A DNA stretch of 64,000 nt from Pontiella sulfatireligans (GTDB lineage: Bacteria; Verrucomicrobiota; Kiritimatiellia; Kiritimatiellales; Pontiellaceae), in the NCBI RefSeq assembly GCF_900890705.1, contig NZ_CAAHFH010000002.1, positions 2,046,001-2,110,000 of the forward strand, written 5' to 3'. Below, one piece after another: positions 9,192-17,065 of the stretch. Position numbers and translations under genes: made by a program. Position 1 is the first letter of the stretch, and each line of letters opens with the position of its first letter. Under the pieces are notes generated by a model that worked only from the letters and a program-made list of their open reading frames with translations, was not told the origin of the DNA and searched no databases.

Positions 9192-9727
9192 CGGTCCAGC
9201 CATTTGCTCGCCATGCGCAGCATGGATTCTTCGGTGGTGTATTTTTCCAAGGATTGGATTTCAGCCCAAGCGAGGTCGTGGGATTCATCGCTTACGACAT
9301 ACTCTTCCGTTTCCAAGGCTTGGAAGGCGAACCGAATGTCGTGGTGGTTGTGGGCCGGTTCGGATTTGCGTTCTGGAATCAGATGAATATCAATATCGAA
9401 AATATCAGTGCTGACCGGCTTGAGCCCGGCCAGCCCGGACTCCTCGATGGCCTCCCGGGTGGCTGCGCCGAGAATATCGGAATTGCCGTCGGCATGCCCG
9501 CCGAGCTGGAGCCACATGTTCAGCTTTTTGTGGTGGGTGAGCAGTACGTGGGTTCCTGCCTGATTGACCACCCATGCCGAACCCGTGACGTGCCCGATTT
9601 TAAGGTGCCGCTCAAAACAATCCGCATTCGCCGAAACAAAATCGATGAGGCGCTGGGCCACAGCGGCTTCATCGGGCCGCTCGTTTTGATAGGCATCGAG
9701 CTTTTGAAGCAAGTCGGTGCGGTGCAT
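9188..9727 (-). CDS. Nudix hydrolase
   Basis: The start is ATG 9727, which overlaps the DjlA-like stop as TGATG; a longer in-frame extension upstream is out of family and antisense-like in composition. The 179-residue protein carries a Nudix box, GGHADGNSDILGAATREAI then EESGL (about residues 73-96), which binds Mg and cleaves nucleoside diphosphates linked to another moiety. The core is preceded by about 55 residues of helical N-terminus, similar to the ADP-ribose pyrophosphatase-like group, but no specific substrate can be assigned. Cytoplasmic, in the djlA-like / Nudix / kinase / IMPase cluster. It carries one exact and one near-exact TTCCAA-N3-TTGGAA motif. Confidence 0.82.
   Translation of the reverse strand: MHRTDLLQKLDAYQNERPDEAAVAQRLIDFVSANADCFERHLKIGHVTGSAWVVNQAGTHVLLTHHKKLNMWLQLGGHADGNSDILGAATREAIEESGLAGLKPVSTDIFDIDIHLIPERKSEPAHNHHDIRFAFQALETEEYVVSDESHDLAWAEIQSLEKYTTEESMLRMASKWLDR
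9311..9325. repeat. TTCCAA-N3-TTGGAA palindrome, copy 2
   Basis: Exact copy with spacer GGC, inside the Nudix gene (FQALE on the minus strand). A one-mismatch copy lies at 9245-9259. Confidence 0.7.
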
Positions 9728-10449
9728 CAACCGCGCGCCTTCTTGATGATGTCGTAGGCTTCGTTGACCTTGGCGAGCTGCTCGTTGGCGTAGTTCATGA
9801 ATTCGTCGGGCAGGCCTTTGGAGGCGAGCTTGTCGGGGTGGAATTCGACGCACTTTTTGCGGTAGATCTTTTTGATTTCCTCGTCGGTCATTTCGGGCGA
9901 AACATCGAGCACTTTGTAGGCGTTGTCGAGCGCGGTAGCCGTATTGCTTCGGCCTCCGCCGAGCAGGGCATCAATGGTTCCGGGGCGCATGCGGAAGGCG
10001 CGCTCAGCCTGCAGCAGGATTTCGCGCTCGTTGGGGTGGATGACTCCGTCGGCCTGCGCCACGGCGTGAAGCGCCGCGATGAAGGTCATGGCGATTTGGG
10101 GATTGAATTGAGTCACGCTGGAAAGCTGGTTGAGATAGTCGGCGGCCGTATGGGGATCGTCCTTCGCACGGCGGAAAATCCCGATGGCGGCTTCGCGCAT
10201 CGGCCCGGCATAACCAAAGCGAGCCATGATCTGCTCGACGGCGTTGATTTCGTCTTTCGTGATTTTCCCGTCGGCCTGCGCCATTTTGGCGAGGCAGCCG
10301 AAAAAGGCGACTTGAAAGGATTGCGCGGTAATTTTGGCGCGGTCTGCGCCTTTGTCGAATTGGTGGCCGATCGCCACGCCGATTACGGTGCCCAGCGGGC
10401 TGAGCAGCGAGCCGAGCACGCCGCCGATGATTTTTCCTGTCCATGCCAT
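9727..10449 (-). CDS. djlA: DjlA-like co-chaperone (TerB domain + C-terminal J domain)
   Basis: 240 residues in the order Gly-rich hydrophobic N-terminus (about 8-30), a TerB-like all-helical domain (about 45-160, with two EADGxI-type acidic repeats, QADGKITKDE and QADGVIHPNE) and a C-terminal J domain (about 175-240) with the HPD motif in EFHPDKL. This is the DjlA layout: an inner-membrane-linked J protein that stimulates the ATPase of DnaK. The N-terminal segment has only weak membrane character, so membrane attachment is less certain than in E. coli DjlA. It is the first gene of its minus-strand operon and overlaps the Nudix start by one base. Confidence 0.82.
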   Translation of the reverse strand: MAWTGKIIGGVLGSLLSPLGTVIGVAIGHQFDKGADRAKITAQSFQVAFFGCLAKMAQADGKITKDEINAVEQIMARFGYAGPMREAAIGIFRRAKDDPHTAADYLNQLSSVTQFNPQIAMTFIAALHAVAQADGVIHPNEREILLQAERAFRMRPGTIDALLGGGRSNTATALDNAYKVLDVSPEMTDEEIKKIYRKKCVEFHPDKLASKGLPDEFMNYANEQLAKVNEAYDIIKKARG

Positions 10450-10590
10450 AGCTGAACTCCTGATGAGTGATTTGTGAGGCGCATTGATTTAAAACCACGC
10501 ATTCTAGCGAATGGACGGCTTCACCGCCAAGAAGCGAAGGGCTCTATTCTCGGCCGCCTGTGTTTAAAAGACTTTTCTGGCATGGATTTA

Positions 10591-10657
10591 ACAGAAGAAT
10601 GCACTGGGCGCAAAGAAACGGGCAAACTTGATCTTCGCGGGCTTTGCGTTCTTCTGT
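10591..10657. repeat. Imperfect inverted repeat in the 10450-10686 gap
   Basis: ACAGAAGAATGC (10591-10602) faces GCGTTCTTCTGT (10646-10657), 11 of 12 paired. The unit is rich in CGCAAAG/GCGTTCTT phrases like those at 47970-48000, so it may belong to a dispersed intergenic repeat family. The remaining gap (237 bases) shows no gene; the djlA-like promoter should lie in it. Confidence 0.4.
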
Positions 10658-10686
10658 AAACAATGTGTAGAACGGGATCGTGTTTA

Positions 10687-11061
10687 CTAGGGTTGCTCTT
10701 GCAGCAGCTCTTCGACGGCCTTGAGCAGCACATCGAGGGGGACCGGCTTTTCAAACACATGCCGGGCGCCGAAGACTTTGGCATGTTGCAGGAAGTTGAT
10801 GGGTGCGGTACGCATGCCGCCGGAAATGGCAATCACCGGTATGTCGCCGCGCTGGCTGCGGATGGCCATGAGAATTTCAAGTCCATCCATTTCCGGCATG
10901 AGGATGTCGGTAATCACGAGGTCGGGCGTGCGTTCCTCCATCAACCGCAAGCCTTCTTTCCCGTTGGCGGCCTGCGCGGTTTGATAGCCCTTGCCGGCAA
11001 GAAATTGGGAGAACAGCTTTTGTATGACGGGGTCGTCGTCGATAATCAATATGAGAGCCAT
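10687..11061 (-). CDS. Single-domain response regulator (CheY-like)
   Basis: 124 residues, only a receiver domain: acidic pocket DDD at 8-10, phospho-acceptor Asp in VITDILMP near residue 54, Thr/Ser in AISGG near 84 and Lys in EKPVPLDVLL near 106. There is no output domain, so it probably works by protein contact or as a phosphate shuttle. Its start is two bases after the stop of the hybrid histidine kinase, and it is almost certainly the partner of that kinase, possibly forming a phosphorelay with the kinase's own receiver. Confidence 0.9.
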   Translation of the reverse strand: MALILIIDDDPVIQKLFSQFLAGKGYQTAQAANGKEGLRLMEERTPDLVITDILMPEMDGLEILMAIRSQRGDIPVIAISGGMRTAPINFLQHAKVFGARHVFEKPVPLDVLLKAVEELLQEQP

Positions 11062-11063
11062 GG

Positions 11064-14000
11064 TTAATCCGGGGTGTTTATGATTTGATGAACGGTTTCG
11101 AGCAGCCTTTTAACGGTAAAGGGCTTTGGGGTGAAGTGGTAGCTGTTCTGGTCGAGATGCTGCCAGCGCTCTTTCTGGTCGCAGTATCCGCTGAAGAGCA
11201 GGACCGGCAGGTCGGGGTTGGCTTTTCGGAGGGCATCGGCAAGACCGTCTCCTGACATGACGGGCAGCATCATGTCGCTCATGAGCATATCGAACCGCCC
11301 GCCCTCTTTTTCAAAGATTTCCAGGGCGTCTTCTGCGCTGGATGCGGCAACGGAGCGGTAGCCCGCCGTATTTAGAATTTCTGAAACCATGCGGCAGATG
11401 TCAGGATCGTCGTCGACCAGCAGAATCCGGGTGTTGTCCGCCTCGCGGGCGAGGGGTTGATCCTCTCCGAGTGGCTGCGGGTTGATCAAGGCGGGCAGAT
11501 AGACCTTCACGCAGCATCCGGTGCCTTTTTCGCTGTATACATTGATCCAGCCCTTGCTCTGCTTGATGATGCCGTAGACCACGGCCAGTCCAAGGCCGGT
11601 GCCGCTGCCGACTTCCTTGGTGGTGAAAAACGGTTCGAAAAGCCGGTTGATTACATCATCGTCCATGCCGCATCCGGTATCAGTGAACGACACGCACACG
11701 AAGGCGCCTGAGTTGGCACCGCGGATGAAGCCGGCATCTTTTTCATTTAGCTCCACAAAGGCGGTTGAAATGGTTAACCGGCCTCCTTCCTCCATGGCGT
11801 CGCGCGCGTTGACGGCGAGATTCATGATGACTTGTGAGAGCTGGCCTTGGTCCGCATGAACCGGAGGCAGCCCTTCTTGCAGATCGAGAACCAGCTTGTA
11901 TTTTTTCCGCAGCAGTATGTCGAGCAAGGCGGTCGAGTCATGAATGGTGTTGTTGAGATCGAGCCGCGTAAATTGCGTGGACTGCTTTCTGCTGAAGGCG
12001 AGCAGCTGCTGCGTGAGCTCAGCCGCGCGCTTGGCCGATTTGCGGATCTCGCATGCATTGTCATGTTGCTGTGACCTTTTTTTGGTGTCGGAGATCAGCA
12101 TTTCGCTGAAACCGAGAATGCCTTGGAGGATGTTGTTGAAATCGTGGGCAATACCGCCGGCAAGTTGCCCGACGGCCTCCATTTTCTGGGCCTGCCGAAG
12201 CTCTTCGTCGTGGATGAGCTCTTCGGTAATGTCGCGCTTGACCGCCACATAGTTGGTAATGCGCCCTTCGGCATCTTTGACGGGTGAGATGGTGGCCTCT
12301 TCGGTATAGTGCGAGCCATCCTTTCGCCGGTTAACGAAACGGCCCTCCCAGATGCGGCCGGCCTCGATGGTTCCCCACAGGGCGGCATACAGCGACGGGC
12401 TTTGTTTGCCGCTCTTAAGAATACTGGGCTTCTGCCCGAGGGCCTCCTCGCGGGAATAGCCGGATACGGCTTCAAACGCCGGATTGATGTACTGAATGGT
12501 TCCGTCCAGCTCAGTAATGATCACCGCTTCCGGCGACTGTGTAATTACGGTGGAAAGGCGGGTCAGCTCCATTTCCGATTCCCGGCGTTCGGTAATGTCC
12601 TCCAGCATCCAGAGCGACCCCTCCTGCGGCTTAGCAGGGTTGAGCGCCTTGCCGATCAGGCGGCCCCAAAACGGAGTTCCGTCCTGATGCTGGAGTTCAA
12701 GGGCCCGATCAACGCGAAGCCCCTTTCCCAGCTCGTCATAGATGATTTTCCCGTTTTCTGAATAGGACTGGTCGCTGGGGTAGAGCATCCGGACCGGAGT
12801 CCCTCGAAGCAGTTCCGCCGGGATGCCCAGCAGTTCGCCCAGCCGGGGATTGACCCATTTGAACCTGCGCTGGTCAACCAAGGCGATGCCCAAGCTGTTG
12901 TTGTTCAAAATCAGGCTTTGGATGTTGGTCAGCTCTTGAAGCTTCTTTTCGGCTTTGTGCTGTTGGGCGATGAAGCGGGCCTGCTGAATGTTTTGATAGG
13001 CCGAAGTGGAAAGCTGGTTGGTTAGGGTGTCGAGGGCCTTGGCCACTTGACTGAAGCGGTCAGAGGACATGACGGGCACTTCGGCATAGGCCTCCATGAA
13101 GGCTTCTTCATCCGCATCGATTTTGCGGGCATAGGCCCGTATGTGTTCTTCGGGCTGGGTTTCGTCGCGCACTTGGCCGATCAGCCAGTTGGCAATATGC
13201 CGGCCACCCACCATGATGCGGGTTCCCGCCTCCCACAGGCCGCAGCTTAGGCAGGGCCGCACCATGGGGCCTTGCGGGAAACTGCGCCTAAGCACGGAAT
13301 CGGATTTAAAGCAGTTGGCCCGGCCGATTTCGGACTTGCGGATAATTTCGTGGCAGAGGCGGGTGAAGTTGCTTGGTTCGGTGATGGGGGTGCCGTCGGG
13401 ATGGGTGATGATGGAGGCCACGCCGGTCGCCGAAGAAAAATGATCCTGCAGGCGTTGGATTTGCTCAAGGCTGAAAAGGTTGTCGAAGTCGATGTTGCCG
13501 GCGCCTTCCAAAGGCTGCGTCAGGGCGATGATCCGTTGTTCAATGGAGTCCTGCAGGCGCTTGCGGTCGCTGATGTCGGTGATGAATCCTTCGAGGAACA
13601 GCAGTTCGTTTTGCTCGGAATAATGGCCCGAGCCGCGTTCCCATACCCACTTGATGGCGCCGCCTTTGGTTATAATCCGATATTCCTGCTCAAAGGGATT
13701 CCGGCTCTCAAGCGCGGTTTGAATATTGGTCCACAGCTGATCCCGATCTTCGGGGTGAACGATGTCTTCATAGGCCACGGCAGCGCTTTTGACGATTTCA
13801 TCGGGGGCATAGCCGGTTAGCTCTACGGATCCTTGGCTGACAAAATCCATGCGCCAGCTGTATTCGTTCGAGCAGCGGTAGGCCATGCCCGGCAGGTTGC
13901 TCAGCAGCGCCTGAAACTTGCGTTGCGATTCTTCGAGGGTTCGTTGCGTTTTTTTGCGTTCGGTAATGTTGCGGACCGTGGAAATGAGCAGCTTCTGTTT

Positions 14001-14342
14001 GCCGATCTGGGCGACCCGCAGGTACACCTCCAAGGGGAAGGTCGAGCCCTTGGCATTCCGCCCGATCCACTCGAAGGTTTGCGGCCCCTCTTCCTTGGCC
14101 TTGCGGTTCCACTCGTCCGCATCCTTTTGGGAATAGGGCTCGACGCCGTCGCTCAGATCCCGGATGTGGAAGGTGGGCAGTTTTTCGCGGGTGATGCCGT
14201 ACATCCGCATGGCGCGGTCGTTCATGTCGAGGAAGCGCCGGCCGGTTTCCACGTCTTGGATAAAGATGGCGTCGTCGCTGGCGTTGAAAATGCCTTGGAA
14301 ATATTCTTCCGGTTCCAGTCCGGAATTGGGCGGCTCCGTCAT
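11064..14342 (-). CDS. Hybrid sensor histidine kinase with PAS and PocR domains
   Basis: 1,092 residues, no membrane segment seen. Domains in order: PAS (about 8-115), PAS with PAC (about 125-260), a PocR-type ligand-binding domain (about 285-440, with ANCFKSDS and PCLSCGLW Cys clusters), two further PAS domains (about 470-590 and 600-715), HisKA with phospho-His in GGIAHDFNN near 730, HATPase (N box in VIMNLAVNARDAM, G box GTGLGLAVV) and a C-terminal receiver with Asp in LMSDMMLP near 1,020. PocR domains are known sensors of small hydrocarbon ligands such as 1,2-propanediol, so a fermentation product or sugar breakdown product may be sensed (inference). One base separates its start from the upstream coiled-coil gene, and the single receiver gene follows. 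Confidence 0.9.
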   Translation of the reverse strand: MTEPPNSGLEPEEYFQGIFNASDDAIFIQDVETGRRFLDMNDRAMRMYGITREKLPTFHIRDLSDGVEPYSQKDADEWNRKAKEEGPQTFEWIGRNAKGSTFPLEVYLRVAQIGKQKLLISTVRNITERKKTQRTLEESQRKFQALLSNLPGMAYRCSNEYSWRMDFVSQGSVELTGYAPDEIVKSAAVAYEDIVHPEDRDQLWTNIQTALESRNPFEQEYRIITKGGAIKWVWERGSGHYSEQNELLFLEGFITDISDRKRLQDSIEQRIIALTQPLEGAGNIDFDNLFSLEQIQRLQDHFSSATGVASIITHPDGTPITEPSNFTRLCHEIIRKSEIGRANCFKSDSVLRRSFPQGPMVRPCLSCGLWEAGTRIMVGGRHIANWLIGQVRDETQPEEHIRAYARKIDADEEAFMEAYAEVPVMSSDRFSQVAKALDTLTNQLSTSAYQNIQQARFIAQQHKAEKKLQELTNIQSLILNNNSLGIALVDQRRFKWVNPRLGELLGIPAELLRGTPVRMLYPSDQSYSENGKIIYDELGKGLRVDRALELQHQDGTPFWGRLIGKALNPAKPQEGSLWMLEDITERRESEMELTRLSTVITQSPEAVIITELDGTIQYINPAFEAVSGYSREEALGQKPSILKSGKQSPSLYAALWGTIEAGRIWEGRFVNRRKDGSHYTEEATISPVKDAEGRITNYVAVKRDITEELIHDEELRQAQKMEAVGQLAGGIAHDFNNILQGILGFSEMLISDTKKRSQQHDNACEIRKSAKRAAELTQQLLAFSRKQSTQFTRLDLNNTIHDSTALLDILLRKKYKLVLDLQEGLPPVHADQGQLSQVIMNLAVNARDAMEEGGRLTISTAFVELNEKDAGFIRGANSGAFVCVSFTDTGCGMDDDVINRLFEPFFTTKEVGSGTGLGLAVVYGIIKQSKGWINVYSEKGTGCCVKVYLPALINPQPLGEDQPLAREADNTRILLVDDDPDICRMVSEILNTAGYRSVAASSAEDALEIFEKEGGRFDMLMSDMMLPVMSGDGLADALRKANPDLPVLLFSGYCDQKERWQHLDQNSYHFTPKPFTVKRLLETVHQIINTPD

Positions 14343-14343
14343 G

Positions 14344-14970
14344 TTATTCCATTCCTTTCAGATGGATGGTGAGCAGCTGGCCCTTGTGGTCGACGGCGTC
14401 GGGGAAGGCGGTGCGGATTTCCTCAAAGAGTTCAGCGGCATCCTCGTGCTTCCCGTCCTTCTTGAGGCGCATGGCGAGATACAGTCGGGCATAGGCGCCT
14501 ACTTGGACTCCGTCGTCGTAGCGGCAGCCTCCATGCCTCTCGATGGCGGCCTTGAGGTGGTCGAGCTGCTCGTTGCCGGAGGTCATTTGGCCGAGATAGA
14601 GCAGGGCGCACCCGGTCCGGTTGGCTCGCGGATAGCGCTCATTCAAGATGTCAACGGCCTTCCGGGCGTTTTCCGAGGTCCAGTCTTCGTTGATGGTTTG
14701 GTAGAGTTTTTCAATAATATTGAGGTCGTGGCGCTGATAGATTTCGGCATCCATCATCATCCGTTCGCGGGCGAGCGCCTTTTGCTGCTTCACCACGCCT
14801 TTCACGCGTTCCTCTTCCAGCACCGGCGCCAACTTGGCCTCCAGCTCGGTGAGCCGGCTTTCCAGCGAAACGATGCGCTGGAGCAGAATGCCGTCGTCGG
14901 CGCGGGCGCCGGCGGAGAGTCCGGCCATCAAGGCGGCCATCAGGATCCATTTTTTCACGGTGTGCTCCAT
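14344..14970 (-). CDS. Exported coiled-coil protein with TPR-like tail
   Basis: Start ATG 14970 overlaps the stop of the small membrane protein (TAATG) and opens a signal peptide (about VKKWILMAALMAGLSAGARA). Residues about 32-75 form a heptad-rich helix (ILLQRIVSLESRLTELEAKL), which would be a coiled coil. The rest contains helical repeats with TPR-like spacing (YARLYLAMRLKKDGKHEDAA). This recalls periplasmic YbgF/CpoB-like proteins, but the similarity is only architectural. It sits directly upstream of the hybrid histidine kinase, so it may feed envelope information into that system (inference). Confidence 0.65.
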   Translation of the reverse strand: MEHTVKKWILMAALMAGLSAGARADDGILLQRIVSLESRLTELEAKLAPVLEEERVKGVVKQQKALARERMMMDAEIYQRHDLNIIEKLYQTINEDWTSENARKAVDILNERYPRANRTGCALLYLGQMTSGNEQLDHLKAAIERHGGCRYDDGVQVGAYARLYLAMRLKKDGKHEDAAELFEEIRTAFPDAVDHKGQLLTIHLKGME

Positions 14971-15164
14971 TAGTTTCCAATCCCTGGGATCTGGATGATT
15001 CCCGCCTGATGCAGAAAATAGACGATGAACACGAGCATAACGATGATTACGGCAAACTTCAGTACGGTTTTGATGGCCTTGGCAAACAAAACCAGAACGA
15101 TGATTACGGCAGCGGCCGCCACCACCATCCAACCCGTTGTGCTCATTGGTGCAAAAAATTCCAT
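14970..15164 (-). CDS. Small protein with two membrane segments
   Basis: ATG 15164 is chosen over the in-frame TTG at 15176 because GGAG lies about 6 bases before it. The 64-residue product has two hydrophobic stretches (about MVVAAAAVIIVLVLFA and FAVIIVMLVFIVYFL) joined by a short basic loop, so it should be an inner-membrane hairpin. I do not recognise the family. It overlaps the next gene by one base and follows DUF1971 by 12 bases, so it belongs to the histidine kinase operon and may be an accessory membrane component. Confidence 0.65.
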   Translation of the reverse strand: MEFFAPMSTTGWMVVAAAAVIIVLVLFAKAIKTVLKFAVIIVMLVFIVYFLHQAGIIQIPGIGN

Positions 15165-15176
15165 AACATGCTCCAA

Positions 15177-15524
15177 TTAAAGAAAGGCCGCTCCAGGGCG
15201 GTCGCCCTGCAGCTCTGGATTAGTGGCCTTTTGTTTAAGCACATAAAAATCGACCCTGAACTCGACTTCGCCGGTGATCACTACATGGTGAAAGCGTTCG
15301 GGAAAAATGACGATCGGGTGGCCGGCATCGGCTTCGAGCACGTTGTCGGCATCATCCTCCCAGACAAATTGAAGGGATCCGCTTTCCACCACGAGACGGC
15401 CCCATTTTCCTTTTGGGGCGAGATGTTTTTTCAGGATGCCCGGCACCACGGTTTCCTGATTCATCAGCTTGGTGGAGCCGGCTAAAACGGCACCTTCGGG
15501 CAATACGGCGTTCTGATAGTTCAC
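15177..15524 (-). CDS. DUF1971/TehB-N-like cupin-type protein
   Basis: GTG 15524 is preferred over GTG 15530 because GAGGAG lies 5 bases before it, whereas it directly abuts the other. The 115-residue protein matches the DUF1971 pattern: LPEGAVLAGST, then GKWGRLVVESGSLQFVWE, then HPIVIFPERFHHVVI and VEFRVDFYVL. These are small beta-barrels, found alone or at the N-terminus of tellurite-resistance methyltransferase TehB, where they may bind small metabolites. The role is not established. It lies in the same operon as the zinc-ribbon, small membrane protein and hybrid kinase genes. Confidence 0.75.
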   Translation of the reverse strand: MNYQNAVLPEGAVLAGSTKLMNQETVVPGILKKHLAPKGKWGRLVVESGSLQFVWEDDADNVLEADAGHPIVIFPERFHHVVITGEVEFRVDFYVLKQKATNPELQGDRPGAAFL

Positions 15525-15626
15525 AGACACTCCTCAGTTATCAAGGCGCAGTGTAAAGGCAATCCAGCCGAATGTCTTTCCGTTTATCAGGATTTCGATG
15601 CGGTGCTCGCTGGCGCGGCGCAGCCC

Positions 15627-16040
15627 TCAGAGTAGCGCCGAGAGCTTCCAAACCAGTTGGCCGACGCCCTGATCGACATAAATTCCGATCTGGGCGATGA
15701 GCGACCAGGCGAGGGCAAACTGCGCCAGCGCGAAGCCGGCGACCGTAAACTGGCTGACGCTTACCAATCCGATCCCGAACTGCGAAATCGTGATGACTCC
15801 AATGCCGAACTGGCCGATGGCGATGATGCCGCGCGCTGGAACGGGAACGCGGTTGGGGCGGTATTTGAATGAAACATGAACCAGCGGAAGCCCGAGCAGC
15901 GTGGTTTGCGTTTTATATTCAAAGCCCCAGCCGTCCCATTTTTCCCGGGCCGGATACGGCGCGCCGCATTCTGGGCAGGCGATGGCCTGCTCCGAAACAT
16001 TGTGTCCACATTCCCTGCACGTTTTCATACGCCGCATCAT
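15627..16040 (-). CDS. Zinc-ribbon membrane protein, possibly cut short by a TGA
   Basis: 137 residues: an N-terminal zinc ribbon with two CxxC pairs (CRECG and CPECG) and a C-terminal hydrophobic region built from FGIG-like repeats (IGQFGIGVITISQFGIGLV), probably membrane-embedded. The start is uncertain, 16040 or the ATG at 16028; neither has a clear ribosome-binding site. The same frame stays open past the TGA for 30 more codons of normal-looking sequence (including EHRIEILINGKTFGWI) and ends at 15534, where its stop overlaps the ribosome-binding site of the DUF1971 gene. That suggests a CGA-to-TGA nonsense change, or a remnant of another gene that happens to be in frame. Confidence 0.65.
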   Translation of the reverse strand: MMRRMKTCRECGHNVSEQAIACPECGAPYPAREKWDGWGFEYKTQTTLLGLPLVHVSFKYRPNRVPVPARGIIAIGQFGIGVITISQFGIGLVSVSQFTVAGFALAQFALAWSLIAQIGIYVDQGVGQLVWKLSALL

Positions 16041-16070
16041 AAGCCGAATCCGGGCTGAATCGACAAAAAA

Positions 16071-16967
16071 CTACGCCTTCCCCTGCCGGAAGCTGCGGGG
16101 CGACTCGCCGAGGGCGCGCCGGAACTGGCGGGTGAAATAGTTGCTGTCGTTAAAGCCGACCTCCATCGCGATCTCGGTGATCGTTAGGTCGGTGTTGCGC
16201 AGCATTTCCATTGCCCGCTGGATGCGCAGGCGCACGAGGTATTCAATCGGCGTCTGCCCCGTTGCCTTGCGGAAGACGCGCATCAGGTTGCTGCGCGACA
16301 TGTGCGCAATCTGCAGCAGCTCGTCGAGTTTCCAATCCTTGGAAAAATCGTTTTCCAGCGCCCCGATCACGTTGCCGACGCGGAGCAGGGCGTGGGCCTC
16401 GGTGGTGTCGGTGCTGGTGTAGGCGCGCGAAAGATAAACCATTAGTTCCAGCAGCTTGGCGCGCAGCGCGACCTCGCGGCCCGGCATTTCGTCGTCGCAC
16501 TCGCGCTCCATTGCCTCGGCCAGCTGCTCAACGTGGGCCAGCGGCACCCGCTTGAGATGCAAGCGGCTCGCAAAGCGGTGCTGCCGGCGGAACGTTGGTT
16601 CGAGCATGAACATCGCGCAATAGCCCGGCATCCGCCGCAGCTCGTTTTCTGGAAGCGCGATTTTTTCCGGATCGTACATAATGTTGATCAGGTCGAGATT
16701 CTGGCGGTCATAAAAATAGTGGCGCTGCCGGCCCTGCAGCAAAAAGACGTCGCCGGCGGTCACTGGAAACTCGTTTCCTTCGAGCATATGCATCGCACTG
16801 CCGTGGGTCACAATCACCAGTTCGCAAAAGTCGTGGCTATGCTCCACTTCGGTCAAATCGTGCGGGTGCGAAGGGGCATGCTCCGAGTCAGTGCATACCC
16901 GCCGGACCGCCATCGGAAAGCCCGCAAGGCCAAAATAGTGAATTCCGTCTGCAATTGTTGAGTTCAT
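16071..16967 (-). CDS. AraC-family regulator, probably of the xylose genes
   Basis: 298 residues. The N-terminal half is a sugar-sensing cupin (about 40-120: VEHSHDFCELVIVTHG, then GDVFLLQGRQRHYF). The C-terminal 100 residues hold two helix-turn-helix motifs of the AraC/XylS class (LLQIAHMSRSNLMRVFRKAT and ITEIAMEVGFNDSNYFTRQF). It is divergent from xylB with a 98-bp shared region, so the simplest reading is a D-xylose-responsive activator of xylB-transporter-xylA that may also control itself. RhaR/RhaS-like overall; the ligand is inferred only from neighbours. It contains one TTCCAA-N3-TTGGAA palindrome. Confidence 0.85.
   Translation of the reverse strand: MNSTIADGIHYFGLAGFPMAVRRVCTDSEHAPSHPHDLTEVEHSHDFCELVIVTHGSAMHMLEGNEFPVTAGDVFLLQGRQRHYFYDRQNLDLINIMYDPEKIALPENELRRMPGYCAMFMLEPTFRRQHRFASRLHLKRVPLAHVEQLAEAMERECDDEMPGREVALRAKLLELMVYLSRAYTSTDTTEAHALLRVGNVIGALENDFSKDWKLDELLQIAHMSRSNLMRVFRKATGQTPIEYLVRLRIQRAMEMLRNTDLTITEIAMEVGFNDSNYFTRQFRRALGESPRSFRQGKA
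16330..16344. repeat. TTCCAA-N3-TTGGAA palindrome, copy 3
   Basis: Exact copy with spacer TCC, inside the AraC-family gene in a different reading frame (SKDWK) from the copies that encode FQxLE. Confidence 0.7.
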
Positions 16968-17065
16968 AGCGTGGGAATATAGTGCTGGTATTTGGGAAAA
17001 TATTCAAGGCGCTAGTTTCCCGCGTTTGGAACACTGCACCATCGAATTTTAGCGGAGAACTTGGA
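16968..17065. promoter_or_regulatory. Divergent control region between araC-like gene and xylB
   Basis: The 98-bp gap holds GGGAAA at 16994-16999 and its inverted partner TTTCCC at 17016-17021, and a degraded TTCCAA-N3-TTGGAA element at 17017-17031 (10 of 12 positions). A good ribosome-binding site (GCGGAG) precedes xylB. The AraC-type protein probably binds here; no clear -35/-10 pair was identified. Confidence 0.4.

Noticed and set aside
15627..15629. Selenocysteine or recoded UGA in the zinc-ribbon gene
   Set aside because: No SECIS-like hairpin was recognised, the position fits an Arg rather than Cys codon, and many genes here end in TGA as a normal stop.
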